Part shown: positions 1 to 12,432 of the stretch, in pieces
Layout: each line of letters opens with the position of its first letter
Position numbering within the stretch: position 1 is the first letter of the stretch
From: Akanthomyces muscarius
Taxonomy: Eukaryota; Ascomycota; Sordariomycetes; Hypocreales; Cordycipitaceae
Direction of reading: 5' to 3'
NCBI RefSeq assembly: GCF_028009165.1
Contig: NC_079244.1
Location: 2,976,001 to 3,040,000 of the forward strand
Length of the DNA: 64,000 nt
The notes under the pieces: model-generated
Databases searched by the model: none
Told to the model about the DNA's origin: nothing
Seen by the model: only the letters and a program-made list of their open reading frames with translations
Position numbers and translations under genes: made by a program

Positions 1-546
1 CCGCGGCGAGAGATGCATGATTTCATAGCAAGATGCCTAATTCGTGGTATATCTAAGTTGATGGGCCATGAGCTAGACTGGCTGCGCAAGAAGTATAACA
101 TGCCACTACCCTACCAACCCATTGCTGGCTGCGGTCGTTATCAGAAAGACCCCTAAATAGATGCCCTGTAGCTGCCTGCTCACAGCAGTGGACTGGCGTG
201 CAGATTTCTGCCCCGCCCCCTCTGTTGGGGCAACGCAAATTTTACCCCTCCATTGGGAGGCGCCACTAATAAAGCCAGGGTACCTGGGCAACAAGTACTG
301 TCTGCCTGCACGCAGCTTGTACCTCCCTCCCCTCATCGCCTTTTCACCGCCCGCCTGTTCAACCACCGGAATCCGACGCTGCCCCTCTTTGTCCCGCCGC
401 CTTATTTCTGCGAGCTAGCTAACATTTTTTTTCTCTCTCGTCCTTCCCCTCGATCTTCTTCTCATCCTCTTCATTCCCATCTTTTCATCCTCTCTTCTTC
501 ATCAATTCCCCCATCAACCTCTTCCTTCACCCTCCCATCACACATC
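1..546 (+). promoter_or_regulatory. Upstream region and pyrimidine-rich leader of the SAH hydrolase gene
   Basis: No gene is supported here. The last 125 bases (about 421-546) are strongly CT-rich on the plus strand and run directly into the start codon. Pyrimidine-rich leaders of this kind are typical of highly expressed genes in filamentous fungi, which fits the strongly C-ending codon use of the gene that follows. The reading frame of that gene stays open upstream to about 253, but this part has no conserved protein sequence and is best taken as untranslated leader. Confidence 0.6.
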
Positions 547-1896
547 ATGTCTGCTCCCGCCACCAAGTTCAAGGTCGCTGACCTCTCTCTTGCTGCCTTT
601 GGCCGCAAGGAGATTGAGCTCGCCGAGAACGAGATGCCCGGTCTCATGTCCATTCGTCAGAAGTATGCCGCCGACCAGCCCCTCGCCGGTGCCCGCATTG
701 CTGGCTGCCTTCACATGACCATCCAGACCGCCGTCCTCATCGAGACCCTCACTGCCCTCGGCGCCGAGGTCACCTGGACCAGCTGCAACATCTTCAGCAC
801 CCAGGACCACGCCGCCGCCGCCATTGCCGCCGCCGGTGTCCCCGTCTTTGCCTGGAAGGGCGAGACCGAGGACGAGTACAACTGGTGCCTCGAGCAGCAG
901 CTCTCTGCCTTCAAGGACGACAAGAAGCTCAACCTCATCCTCGATGACGGTGGTGACCTGACCTCCCTCGTCCACTCTAAGTACCCCGAGCAGCTCAAGG
1001 ACTGCTACGGTGTCTCCGAGGAGACCACCACTGGTGTTCACCACCTCTACCGCATGCTCAAGGACGGCAAGCTCCTCGTCCCCGCCATCAACGTCAACGA
1101 CTCCGTCACCAAGTCCAAGTTTGACAACCTCTACGGCTGCCGCGAGTCCCTCATTGATGGTATCAAGCGCGCTACCGATGTCATGATTGCTGGCAAGGTC
1201 GCCGTCGTCGCCGGATTCGGTGATGTTGGCAAGGGCTGCGCCATGGCCCTTCACGGTATGGGTGCCCGTGTCATTGTCACCGAGATTGACCCCATCAACG
1301 CCCTCCAGGCCGCCATGGCCGGCTACCAGGTCATCCCTATGGAGAAGGCTGCTACCATTGGTCAGATCTTCGTCACCACCACCGGCTGCCGTGACATTCT
1401 CACTGGCGTTCACTTCGAGGCCATGCCCAACGATGCCATTGTCTGCAACATTGGTCACTTCGACATTGAGATTGACGTTGCCTGGCTCAAGAAGAACGCT
1501 TCCTCCGTCCAGAACATCAAGCCCCAGGTTGACCGCTTCCTGATGCCCTCTGGCCGCCACATCATCCTCCTGGCCGAGGGTCGTCTTGTCAACCTTGGCT
1601 GTGCCACTGGCCACTCTTCCTTCGTCATGTCTTGCTCCTTCACCAACCAGGTCCTTGCCCAGATTGCTCTCTACAAGGCCAAGGATGAGGCTTGGGGCAA
1701 GAAGTACGTTGAGTTCGCCAAGACTGGCTCTCTCGAGCTTGGCGTCCACGTCCTCCCCAAGATCCTCGACGAGGAGGTCGCTCGTCTCCACCTTGCCCAC
1801 TGCCAGGTCGAGCTCAGCACCCTCACCTCCGTCCAGGCTGAGTACCTCGGCCTCCCCGCCGAGGGTCCTTTCAAGAGCGACATCTACCGCTACTAA
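547..1896 (+). CDS. SAH1: S-adenosyl-L-homocysteine hydrolase (adenosylhomocysteinase)
   Basis: Single-exon gene, 449 aa, close to the usual length. The enzyme reversibly splits S-adenosylhomocysteine, the by-product of methyltransferases, into adenosine and homocysteine, using bound NAD+ in the cytosol; it thereby keeps methylation reactions going. The sequence opens with [19 protein letters not shown], has the substrate-domain motif [13 protein letters not shown], the NAD-binding glycine loop GFGDVGKG at residues 223-230 (a Phe where Tyr is common) and the family C-terminus ending in YRY. The start at 547 is chosen because the conserved N-terminus begins there and a CT-rich leader precedes it; the open frame extends further upstream but without homology. 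Codon use is strongly biased to C in third position, as expected for an abundant protein. An AATAAA at 1916-1921 lies just after the stop. Confidence 0.97.
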   Translation: MSAPATKFKVADLSLAAFGRKEIELAENEMPGLMSIRQKYAADQPLAGARIAGCLHMTIQTAVLIETLTALGAEVTWTSCNIFSTQDHAAAAIAAAGVPVFAWKGETEDEYNWCLEQQLSAFKDDKKLNLILDDGGDLTSLVHSKYPEQLKDCYGVSEETTTGVHHLYRMLKDGKLLVPAINVNDSVTKSKFDNLYGCRESLIDGIKRATDVMIAGKVAVVAGFGDVGKGCAMALHGMGARVIVTEIDPINALQAAMAGYQVIPMEKAATIGQIFVTTTGCRDILTGVHFEAMPNDAIVCNIGHFDIEIDVAWLKKNASSVQNIKPQVDRFLMPSGRHIILLAEGRLVNLGCATGHSSFVMSCSFTNQVLAQIALYKAKDEAWGKKYVEFAKTGSLELGVHVLPKILDEEVARLHLAHCQVELSTLTSVQAEYLGLPAEGPFKSDIYRY

Positions 1897-2441
1897 GCGG
1901 AGAGCGCACTGTACTAATAAAGGCCCAAACCAGAGTTTCCTTTCAACCGGGACTCGCTTGGCGTGTAAGAATTTTCTACACACAGCATATTGGGGTACAC
2001 TTGTGTTTTCAACAGCATAATATTGCGAGGCATTTGGGTTGGGCAAGACAAAAAGTACGGGGGAATATCTATGACTTCTTTTTGTTTATATGATGTTGGC
2101 ATCTTTGCCGCGACTGCCTTGGTACAAGGCTGGCCAAGGATGTGCTTTTTCAACAAATGGCGTTGCGATTGTTTTGGTAATGATTCCCCCCGGAACGAGA
2201 GACGAACTTATATATAGTTGAGCAGCTGACCCTTACGGGCAGCACTCTTGAAAGGCCCGTCAACCGTGGCCGATTAGACTCCCATTAATAAAGGCGATTC
2301 TAGAATCATGTTCTGTACCTCTGAACCGTGACTGTCAACACCAGCGGCAATTGGGCTATCTTGCGTTTATTCTACTGCATTCTGTTATCATGTTCTACAT
2401 GTGCCAGGCCGCCCACTACGGGCGTAGCGCATGTCTATGAT
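1897..2441. other. Convergent 3' region
   Basis: Lies between the stop of the plus-strand SAH hydrolase gene and the stop of the minus-strand dehydrogenase gene. It should hold both 3' untranslated regions; an AATAAA is present at 1916-1921. No further gene or RNA is visible. Confidence 0.5.
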
Positions 2442-3742
2442 CTATTGCATGTCCTTTTGCTCTGGTACAATGCTCTTTAGCCGGCCCTGCTCCAAGGCCA
2501 ACCGCACATTGTCCAGCGCCCACTCCTCCATCTTGGCCTCCGTCTCCTCCGTCCAGGTGCCCATGTGCGGCACCAGCATGACCCGTTCGTTGGCCAGCAG
2601 GCCCGGGTGCACCTCGGGCTCGTTCTCGAAGACGTCGAGCCCCGCGCTGGACACGATGCCCGCATCCAGCGCCTCCACGAGCGCCGCCTCGTCCATGACG
2701 GCGCCGCGGGCCGTGTTGACGACGACGATGCCGCGCTTCATCATGCCAAACTCTTTGGCCGAGATGATGTGTCGCGTTTCCGGCTGGAGAGTCTTCTGTT
2801 AGTGCCGTGCTTCACAATGTCCCATGTTCTCCTCCCCTCCTTCTTGGACCCAAAGCGAGGACGGGGGATGGTTACGCACATTGAGCGGCAGGTTCAGGCT
2901 CAGGACGTCGCTCCCGGCCAGCAGCGTCGCAAAGTCGACGTACTCGGCGCCGTCCTCCTCCGCCGGGCCCAGCCGGCTGCGGTTGTGGTAGCGCACTGTC
3001 ATGCCGAACGCGCGCGCCTTGGCCGCCACGTTGCGCCCGATGCCGCCCATGCCCAGGATGCCGAGGACCTTGCCCTGCGGGTCGTGCCCGAGCGCGGGGA
3101 GGCTGGCGAGGTCGCCGCGCGGGCCGCTGGCGCCGCGAAAGGTGCCCCGGCGGAGCGCCGACATGCCGGCGTTGAGGTTGCGCAGGGCGCCGAGGATGAG
3201 GAACAGCGTGATGTCGGCGGTGGCGTCGTCGACGGCCGTCGGGACGTTGGAGACGCGGACGTTGTGCGCGCGGCACGCGGCAACGTCGATTTGGTCATAC
3301 CCGGCGCCTGTTTCCTATGCATCAGTAATTTGAGGATCGACCTACGTAGCAGAAAGGACAAGAAACAAACAGAGAGAGAGTATGTGTGAGCGGCAACGCA
3401 CCTTTGTGGCATACGAAGCGGCAGCTCTTGGGCAGCGCGGCTACGAGCTCCTCGTCAAATAGGCCGGTGATGCGCGCGGAGCCATAGGTCCGGTAGATGG
3501 CCTCGATGCCGGAAAAGGCCTCGGACTGGCACTCGGCGAGAAATTCGGCGCGGTTGGTGGCTGTCGGCTGAATCATGCCGCCGATTTGGGCGACGGAAGC
3601 CAATGCATCGTGAGCGCTGGTGATTTACTTGTCAGTGACAGTGTCGCTCCCCAGTAACGCAGCCTGGTGGGGGCAGAGGGAAAGAAACAAACAGCTCAAG
3701 GCTCCCCAGGAGAAGGAATCTGGGCTTTTCAGAGACAGTCAT
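2442..3742 (-). CDS. D-isomer-specific 2-hydroxyacid dehydrogenase (glyoxylate/hydroxypyruvate reductase-like)
   Basis: Four exons on the minus strand: 3742-3693, 3616-3402, 3307-2880 and 2783-2442, giving 344 aa. All introns have GT..AG ends; the last has a clear ACTAAC branch site. The splices join MTVSEKPRFLLLGSLELAHD, the segment FVCHKGAGYDQID and NLPLNPETRHII, all in register with the family. The protein is an NAD(P)H-dependent reductase of 2-keto acids: the Rossmann loop is GILGMGGIGRNVAAKA, followed by the catalytic-region blocks NTARGAVMDE and LDVFENEP and the terminal VPHMG with the acid/base His. In fungi such proteins are usually annotated as glyoxylate or hydroxypyruvate reductases; the exact substrate cannot be read from the sequence. 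The first exon codes for only 17 residues and is easily missed; the start rests on that hand-built splice. Confidence 0.88.
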
Positions 3743-4172
3743 GGCTTCAATCATGTATGCAACGGTAAGTTGCAAAGAGACTGCGCTCATAAGACGGGAT
3801 GAAGTAGAGCTTCATTGTAGTGGGGCAATGTAGAGGGCGCCCGATCACGGAGGTTAGGTAGTTGTCTATTGGCAGACACACCTACGATGACCATTTTGTG
3901 GAGAGAACATCATATCCAAGTGTGGCATGTGGTATGGTTGCATTATGTTCTGCCTGGTGATAGCTATATTGAGCTTCATTGGCTTCAATCCATGACAAAG
4001 GAAAAAAAGGCGCAAGCGCTGTGCAAAGGAACAAAAAGAATGCCGTTTCCTCCAACCAAAATCTCAACATCTATCCAACGACGCTTCGGGAAAAAAAAAC
4101 CCGCACAATACACACGTCTTCTCCGAAGCAAAGCAGACAAAAGGCAGGCCAACCGCTGCCGGCGGCTTGCCT
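3743..4172. other. Intergenic region between two minus-strand genes
   Basis: Holds the promoter of the dehydrogenase gene at its left side and the 3' untranslated region of the FMP32-like gene at its right side. Apart from short A-runs around 4088-4095 nothing stands out. Confidence 0.4.
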
Positions 4173-5017
4173 TTACATGAGCAATCTCCAGGCACCGAGC
4201 AGCAGGGCGGCGAAACCGGTGCAGACACCCATCAGCCACTGCAGGGTCTGGAACTTGACCTGCTCGAGCTTCTCGCGAAGGGCGGCGACCTCCTGCTCAA
4301 TCTTGGTCTCCGTCTCCTTGATCTTGAGCTCCTGGCTGAGGGCCTCCTCGCGGATGCGGCCCTTTTCGAGGTTGAGGTCGAGGCGGACGCTGGCCTGGGT
4401 GCGCGAGACGTCGTCGCGCAGGCGGCTGTTGAGCTTGGCAATGTCGTTGGTCAGACGCTCGTGGGCGCTGCGCGTCGTGTTGGTCTCGGTGCTGTCGGCC
4501 GAGAGCAGCTCGGAGCGCAGCTTGGCAAAGTCGACCTTTTGCGTGTACGTGGCCTTGGCCGAGTCCTCGCGGAGGACCATGGTGCGGGTGAGGTTCTGGA
4601 TGCTGTTTCATGACAAGGGGAATTTAGTCAACTTTCCTTTTCTTCTTTTTGGGGGGTTTAGCTGTAAGAAAGGGCTCACCTCTCCTCAATGACGTCGCTT
4701 AGGACCTTCATCATGGCCACCGACTGCTCCTCGGTGAAGCCGTCCTCGCGGAGCCGCTTGACAAACTTGAGCGTGTCAAAGTGGTGATCGCGCGCCTGCA
4801 GCGATGTGGCGTGGAACGCGCGCGACAGGGCCGGGATGCTGCTGCTGCGGGTGGCAGAGGACAGCCGAGGGCGTCGACGGTGGGCGTGCTGCATCTGGCG
4901 AGCTGCCACTGGCGAGGCGGCAATGGCCAGACGGCGAGGGGCCGCCGCCACGGGCTGCCAGCTGAGGCGCGGCAGAAGGAAGCGCGGGAGCATCTCTGCG
5001 GTAGCAGCAGTCGCCAT
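4173..5017 (-). CDS. FMP32: Mitochondrial coiled-coil membrane protein, FMP32/MCUR1 (CCDC90, DUF1640) family
   Basis: Two exons, 5017-4680 and 4602-4173, 255 aa. The N-terminal ~80 residues are rich in Arg, Ala and Ser with almost no acidic residues, as in a mitochondrial presequence. Then comes the family head (HHFDTLKFVKRLREDGFTEE), a long charged coiled coil rich in Glu/Lys/Arg with heptad spacing, and one C-terminal membrane helix (WLMGVCTGFAALLLGAW) four residues before the end. This order is that of the DUF1640 family: yeast Fmp32 is an inner-membrane protein linked to cytochrome oxidase assembly, and animal MCUR1 is linked to the calcium uniporter; which role applies here is not known. 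The splice joins VLSDVIEER to SIQNLTRTMVL. The gene is divergent from TIM9, also mitochondrial. Confidence 0.88.
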
Positions 5018-5805
5018 TGCTGTAATGAGTATTTCTTTGCGGCGGGGCGGCAAAAGCGTGAGTATTGAGGATGTAGCAAATGCTATAATGATGAGGTACT
5101 GTCTGGAGTGCGGTCAAACAGAATGTTGAGACTTGGGCGAGGCCGTTTATTAGTGGGGGCGGCGTATCGGAGAGCATCGGGCCCAAGGGTCGCCCTTGTG
5201 GCAGCTACCAGTACATACCCAATAAGCCAAGGTAGTATTACGTACAAGGAGGCATGGCATTGAAATGCAGGTACATGGACGGTGGCCATAAAGCTATGGG
5301 CATCTAGGATTGAAGACACCATTTTCTCTCTTTTCTGTCCAGAATTGCAATAGTTTGCTGGCTCCTAAATAAGATGAATTCCGGGCCGTCATTGTGCATG
5401 CAAAGGCACCTAGAGAGCCCATCAGATGGCTGTCCCCTTACAAGCTTGACGCAGGTATCGCGCCCACCCATTCAGCTGCAAAGGGAGCAAAATAATTCCA
5501 GAAAACCGGCACTACATCCAGGTTTTTTTTTTTTTTTTTTCCAAGTACATTTTACTTGATCTTGACTTTTGTCAAAGAGGTCTGCCGCCTCAAAGCTCGC
5601 CGTAGCTCTCCCGCAACACGTGACGCTGCAGCTCTTGTACTTCCCCTTTCGGCTTATCGACAAGCGCAAGCTCCCCGATAACGACAGAAAGCAGTGTCGC
5701 TCCGGCGAATTTTCATCGCCAGCGTCATCCCTATCGTTACATACCAGCACCGACTCAACTTCAACAACCACCTCTCCCCTTGCTACCCCATCCACATCAC
5801 CCAAA
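5018..5805. promoter_or_regulatory. Divergent promoter region between FMP32-like gene and TIM9
   Basis: 788 bases separate the two start codons, so both promoters must lie here. A run of about 18 T occurs at 5523-5540, followed by a mixed leader with several CCATC-like repeats before the TIM9 start. No open frame with protein-like content is seen. Confidence 0.5.
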
Positions 5806-6268
5806 ATGGACATGTATGCCCTCCCTCCCATTCCGCTACATGAAGCCGCACGACGACAACCGCTCGATTGCGATGCGACAAGGCAAAAGAAAAAAGGGAC
5901 CACACAGCTGACCCGAAAACAGGCTTTCCGCATCCGAGCAGCGCACCCTGGAGCAGCGCATGCAGAAGCGCCAGGTCAAGGAATTCATGGGCGTACGTCA
6001 ATCATAACACATCTTGAACCTGCCCGGGCCAAAATAGCAAGGAGCGAAAACGAAGAAGCTAACCACTCATCATCACGTTTAGGCTTTCGGCGGCCTCGTC
6101 GATCACTGCTTCACCTCGTGCGTCGACGATTTCACCTCCAAGGCCCTCTCGTCCCGCGAAAACGGCTGCATCAACCGCTGCGTCCTCAAGTGGATGGCCA
6201 CCCAGCAGCGCGTCAGCGACCGCTTCCAGGAACACAACGCCCAGCTGTCGCAGCAGATGCAAAACTAA
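5806..6268 (+). CDS. TIM9: Mitochondrial intermembrane-space chaperone Tim9
   Basis: Three exons: 5806-5813 (only eight bases), 5923-5992 and 6083-6268, 87 aa. Tim9 pairs with Tim10 in a hexameric chaperone that carries hydrophobic precursors across the mitochondrial intermembrane space to the TIM22 complex. The twin CX3C motif is present as CFTSC and CINRC, spaced as in small Tim proteins. The tiny first exon supplies ATG GAC AT, completed by G from the second exon to give MDMLSASEQRTLEQRMQ, which matches the Tim9 N-terminus; without this splice the frame before the conserved part runs into non-homologous sequence. The second splice joins VKEFMG to AFGGLVDHC. Introns of 109 and 90 nt have GT..AG ends. 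Confidence 0.92.
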
Positions 6269-6892
6269 GGGTTGAATGTCCATCCATGAGCTGTTTTTGA
6301 ATATAATACCGAAACGAAGGGGGAGAGAGAAGAAGAAATGAGTGGGATTGAAGCGCTCTCTCGCAGCTGTATGACTAAATGGCACTTTGGGCGGGCTATC
6401 GGTAATGACCCATCATTGACTTTGCCAGCCGTTGTATCATCATTACGACAAAAAACTACTGTTTGGAGGAGCATCCGAGGCGCCAGGAATCGACTGGGAA
6501 CATCATAAAAGGCCTGCCTGAAGAAGACATTGTACTATTAAAGAACCACCGACTATAGTCGTATTCTGGCTGGCTTTGCGCTCCAGATACATTTTAAAAT
6601 AACCTCTCACATCCATCATCTTGCTCGTGGTCACTTTTGTCGTGATAACCATCATTCTGGTGAAATGTCCCTTGTTCCTAACTATTGTTCCCAGATTTCC
6701 AAGTTTCATACCCTGCTGTCTTTTCTGGTTTCCGCTCTCTTAATGCACACATCACTGCAGAGTACACAGAAGTCTCAATAACCAACGCCAGAATCAATAC
6801 TGCCAATTGCATCTTCTCTCCTCTTCCATTCACACATAAATACAAGTTAGAAAAAAAAAGGAAGAAGGTAAACCAACTAATCCTTCCTTCGA
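6269..6892. other. Convergent 3' region between TIM9 and NUP188
   Basis: 624 bases between two convergent stop codons, moderately AT-rich. It should hold both 3' untranslated regions. No protein-like frame, RNA gene or repeat was recognised. Confidence 0.45.
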
Positions 6893-9800
6893 TTACTCCA
6901 ATTCGTCACTCAAGACATCCCGTACAATCTCAAGCTGCGAAACGACCTTGGCCTCGAGGACGTTTTCGTTCGCCCCGCCGCCCATCTTCATCGTCCGCCA
7001 CTCCATCTCGCGCTGGCCCAGCGGGAGCAGTTTCTCCTTGAGCAGCCGACGGCTCGTTAGCCAGTACTCGACATTCTCGAGCAGCCCACTGGCGTCCCAT
7101 TCGACCGGGCCAATGTCACGGCTGTTGACTGTGCGCAGCGCCGCCAGCACACGTGTAATCAAAGCCAGCGAGTGGATTTCAGACGTGCCCAGCAGGGTGA
7201 TGTACTGATTCGGGACTTTTGCTCCGGTTCGGTTAGCACCTGGTGCTTCGAAGCGGTCCACGCTCGCACTGAGTAGATGCGAGAATTGATTCAGCACATA
7301 GGTAATCTCGGGTGCCACGGCTGCTCCTAGCGAGGTGAGCAGGTTGAGCATCAGTGGCAGCAGGCCCTTGACCCATATCCCGTAGCAGCGCTGCGCAATT
7401 GGTGCGTCGGAGCTGGGCGAAATGTTGGTCTTGAGCATGACTTTGGTAATCTTGGCAGACAAGAGGTTGCTGAGGATACCGTCGCAGGCAAGTTGCTCTC
7501 CAACAAGAGGTAGGGTCGACAGCTCCAGCAGGAACAAAATGGCCAGCTCGCCGTAGACAGGGTCGCCTTGGATCGCCAGCTGGTCAGCCCAGGAATAGAG
7601 CGATGTCGCCACATTTACAACATCGTGAGTGGCCATGATGTTGAGAACCTGAGTCTGGGATTGCTCAATCGTGGGAAGCGACAGGGCAGCTTGCATGATT
7701 GCCGTGAGCAAGCCCAAGTCCTCTGGGCAGACTTCGGCATCGCCATCGTGGATCAGGCTGACGAGCGCGCGGAAGCCACGTCCAACAACGGTGTCCAGCA
7801 GGCTCAACACTGTTTGGGTTACTGAAACGGATGATCCGCCGAGGTTTACAGGCTCGTCAGAGGCGTCCTGCTGACCCTTTTCTTCTCCGCTCACGTGGTA
7901 TGCGCGGAGAGCAACGAATAGCGCCTTCAGGAGGACTCGGTAGTAGGCAATGGAGCTGCTGGCGAACGGGTCATCCACGCCACTGATTGTACCGACCAAT
8001 GTGCCGAGCATCTGGTTGATATCTTTCACGGGTAGCTTGGACTTGGCCAGGCGCTGCACGAGTACAAGAGCCAAATTAGCACGGCCCTGTACCAGCTTCA
8101 AGAATATGCTTTCCGGACCAGGAACACTCTGGTTGGCGTTGAGGCACTGTTGTGAGACTTGCAGCATCTGTTTGCCTATGGTTTCATGTCCCGGGAGGCA
8201 GGTGCTGAGTTCAACGAGCAAGAATTCCCAAGAATGGAATAGAGCGATTTGGGCATCGACCAGCGACAGATTTGTGTTTGCCAGCTCCATTTCATTCTTA
8301 AATCCGTTTGATCTGCGTCCGAGCCATCCGGGGTCGAATCGTAACAATGTATCCGCCTGCTCTAGGTCGTAGTAGTAGTCGGTTCCAAGGTGGCCTGGCT
8401 CCAAAGATGTTCGCTTGAAATTTTCGACAGAGCAGCCGTAATACTTGTTTGCAAAGTTCTTTGCAAAGTTGTTGTGCAGTGACTTGTTGTAGCCAGCAAC
8501 CTCGACACCATCGCGCAAATAGTAATCCAGGTCGTTGACAAGTTTTTTGGCCAATTCATCTGCACTTCCCAGGTGTCGTGAATGATACAACTGCATAGCA
8601 AATGTTTCGGCAATGTACGCAGCTAGTCTAGCCTCACGGCAAGCGCGAATACTATCAGACTTAACGACAAGATGCGAAGGCTTCAAGGCGCGCACATATG
8701 AGCGCAAGCCGTCCAGGTATGAGGTGTCGTTCTGCAATGTGAAAACGGTCCATGGCCAGTAATTTTGCGCCGAAGCAACAAAATCCAAGATAGCAAGTGC
8801 CTCTGTAGATTCCAAATCCTTAATGTTCTTCAACTTGGACAAGGCAGTGGCAAAGACCGAGTCATCTGAAATATCGGTTTTCTTGCTGTCTTTAGCCATC
8901 GCTTCTCGTGGCGTTTGGCCAGTGAGAAGGCAATTAGACATCCATTGCTGGCGGTTTCGCAGAATTGAGGAGAAGAAACTCCAGATTGTTTCAACGTCCG
9001 CTTGCAAGGCAAATGGTTCGCCTAAACCAGAGAGAAGACTTAGGAAGGACTTTGATACATGAGGCCCAAGATATCCCAGCAGCGATGGAGGTTCACTGGA
9101 GCCCTTGCCTGCATTTGAGACTAGTGCCTGCAAAAGAGACAGGATAGGTGTGCGGAAGAGATCCGAGACAGCGCACAAGCGAGCTAATAACGTAGAGCTT
9201 TTGAAGAGATAGCTCTCCAGCATAGTCGAGGATCGTTCCAAATAGTTGGCAGCTCGGAGAAGAGACGCAGCAAAAAAGAGAACAGACTTGACCTCGCTGC
9301 GGACAAGGCTTGCTTTCGTAGGATACAGAGTAGACTCTGGAGTAAGGAGGGCGGAGATGAAGGAATATAGCAATGGCTGGAATCTGAGAGTTCCACTAGA
9401 TGGCGAAAGAAAGCAGTCAATGACGTAGGTGGCCGCCGGCCTCAGGCAAGCTGTAAGGTTATCAGAATCGCCTGACTTCCCCATGCTATAGCTGTGGTGA
9501 ATGATCTTGCTGAGCAGGGGTACGACGCTGTTCAGAAGAGACACACGGCTAATCTCTGCGTCGAAGCGCCAAGTGGAAGTGTTTTCAAATATGTCAACAG
9601 CAGCATTGGCTATAGCCAGACTCACTTTGGATAGTACCTTATCCGAGGTGCCCACCCACGGGTTGATTTCTTGTTGCCTGCTGCGTGCCTTGTTTCCGGC
9701 TTGACGTTGTACACCAGAGGCGAGTGCAGTATCAACAACGTTGGAGAAGAATAACAGGGCGGAGTTCAGGAAGTCAAGACGCTCAGATACCAAGTCAAGG

Positions 9801-12432
9801 CTGCCAGTAAGTTTGGAGAGTTTCCCAGCTCTTGATTCGGAGCTCAGTAGCTCGCTGCGAGCGAGGTAGGACCATACTCTGCTGGGTTGAACAGGCAAGA
9901 TAGCGTCCAAGAATTTTATGCAAGCTGTGATGACCTTGATGGCAGATTCTTCCGTCGTGGCCAACTCCTCTTCCATGAAGTAGTCCATAGTTTCGCAAAC
10001 AACAGTGACAATATCCTTTCCACCACTGATATGTTTGCTAGCCTCCGAAAGGATGTCATCGTCTTGGCGCATCAACGCATCAGGGTTGCCAGACAGCTTG
10101 AGATGCTCCATGCGAATCAATTTGGCAAAGAGCTCGACGACATCGACAACCTCATCAGGTTCCAATGATTCAAACTGGCACTGATATCCCTCTTTCATCA
10201 GATAAATTTCCAGGCGGCGACCGAGTAATGACAGGGTCGAGTGCGGGTACTCGACAAGAGCCAATCGTCCGCTGTCTGTGATGAATCGTCCTTGGGTCCC
10301 TTGAGGCAGACGATAGGCGTCGTCGTCCATCTGCCTCTTCTTCCATGAGGACGAAAGTGTGATAAGGGGAATTTCATGCGTCAAACAGAAAGAATTTGTG
10401 TTCTCGTCCTCGTGAATAAGTTCGTAGCCTTGGAAGCCCTTCGGTAGCTTAAGAGTCAGGGTCGGCGTGTTCCGCAAAAGAGTCAACACGTCCGAATAGC
10501 GCTGGTCGTCATTTTCTCCGGTAACAGTGCAAAGAGATTTGCAGATGGAAATGAATGGCTGAAACTCGAATGGATATCGGTTCGTGGCGTGCTGAAAGTA
10601 CCAGTGCATAAGAATATCGTCATTAATAAATGAAGAGACGGTATCACCAGACGTGCGAAGGCTTTGGACCGAGGCCAAATCCCAATAACCACGACCAGGC
10701 GATAGTAAGTCAAATAGGCAAGCAAGGGTCTCCGCTTGGTATCCGATATAACCGTAGCTGACTGTGAGGACATCGGCGAAGACGATCCGAATGCGCGAGC
10801 TCAACAAAGGAGATGCGAAGCCTGATAACGTCGGTCCAAGGGCATTTGCCATGATACCCATGGTATTAAACACTCTACCACCAGTAGTCACACTCGTAGC
10901 CAGCTGTTCCACGAGTTGAGCATCGCGCGGAGTAGTGGCGTTTTCTAGAAAGTTGTCAAACTTTGTTGACTCGATTGAGAACATGCTGCCAGCGGAATTT
11001 CGTCGACCCAGAGTTGGGCGTGGGGTCTCTCCAGACTCAAACCTCTCTCTCGCATTCTGTTGCAAGAGGTTGTCTCTCTTCTCGGTTCGATTATGGTGGG
11101 AGGCATTGAGCCTGTGAAGGAGCAAGGCCCAAGTAAAGATGGCAGGTGTTGCGCTTTCAATATCCATGCTCGCCGCGTTAAGTATACACTTGTGGATTTG
11201 CTCGAGTACTTCCGACGACAACAGGTATGAGTCGAACGCATCGTCAGGCTGCCCAGAATCCTCATCCTTTTCGTTCAAGTAGCCGAGCGAGCGTTTAGGC
11301 TTCAGCATGATGACTGAAACAGCAGTAGCAAGCGTTCTGAGCGGTGTTATCAGCTCAGCAATGCTCTCATGAATAGGCTGTACATTCTCGAAGAAGTTGT
11401 ACATTTCCATTAAGGAAAACCATTGCGTTACAGAGCTCGGCGGAGCAAATTCGTCCCCTAAGCTGTCCACGAGCTGGAAAATGACAGAGAGAGCATGAAC
11501 AATTTCGGTGAACAGTGTTCGCAGCCATTCCATCTCAGTCTTTTCGTTGGAAAGTAATGCATCGTCCGTAGTTTGAAGCAGGCCGGACTCTATTCGTCCA
11601 GTGCAGTCGGTGAGCACCTTGAAGTACGCCGGAAGGAGTGCTTCGATTTGTTCCTTGGTCGGCCGCGTGCTGAATTTGAATGATTCGTTGATACTCTCGC
11701 AGTCTTTGGCATAGATAGGAAGTCGTCCATATAGTCTTATAGAGTTGACGTAGTCGACGGCCATCATATAGTGTCGGCGTTCGCTGAGTAGGGTTTCGAA
11801 TAGGCGCGTGCGGCGAGCTTCCTGCTTCTCGAATTCGGCCGATATTTCATCGGCATCCAAAGCAGCGGCTGAGCCCAGGTCTGATAAGAATGATGCAGTC
11901 TGTCCATCCTTCAGGCCGGCAGCTTCTTGCAGGTTGGTGGCATCTTGTGAGGAAAGTGGCCCGACGAGATGGCGCGAGGAGCGAGACTGATGCTCGGCGA
12001 TGACAACCCGCAGCGCTGCGACTAGGTTCGTTTTGGCGTTCTTGCTCAACCACTCGGCATCATCTTTCAAAATCTTGATATCGAACTTCTGGGTCGAGGC
12101 AGATGTCACGTTGATCGGCGCGGTCTTGGTCTCGAAATCCTTCCTGGAGGCGTCGTCGGGAGGTGAGAAGGCGACGATGGGGTTCTTCAGCAGTCCATGA
12201 ACATATTCGTCGGAGAAGAATTCGGAGAGCGCATTGCTACGCTGCAGACGACCTGAGGTGTCTGAAAGCGCGGTTGCGGCAAGCTTCCATGACCTGTGTT
12301 TGAACAGTTAGCACCGACTGCAAGAGGCCTGCCAGGCGAGCGAGCCACTGCGAAAGCTTACAGTAGCACCTTGTTCCCTGAAAGACATTCTTCCAGGGAA
12401 GGAAAATAGATGCGATCCGACAAGGGAGCCAT
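6893..12432 (-). CDS. NUP188: Nucleoporin Nup188 (inner ring of the nuclear pore)
   Basis: Two exons, 12432-12362 and 12293-6893, giving 1,823 aa, close to the length of Chaetomium Nup188. Nup188 is a large alpha-solenoid scaffold protein of the inner ring of the nuclear pore complex and binds the linker nucleoporin Nic96. The N-terminus MAPLSDRIYFPSLEECLSG is spliced to SWKLAATALSD, matching the family start; the intron is 68 nt. Around residues 600-700 the segment HEDENTNSFCLTHEI and the following beta-rich stretch correspond to the SH3-like insertion typical of Nup188 and not of its relative Nup192. The rest is helical repeats without membrane segments. The gene is the longest in the window and its second exon is a single uninterrupted frame of 5.4 kb. 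Confidence 0.92.

Noticed and set aside
538..2046. Open frame of 502 codons antisense to the SAH hydrolase gene
   Set aside because: It mirrors the codon bias of the sense gene (C-ending codons give few antisense stops), has Leu/Val/Gly/Glu-rich composition and no conserved motif.
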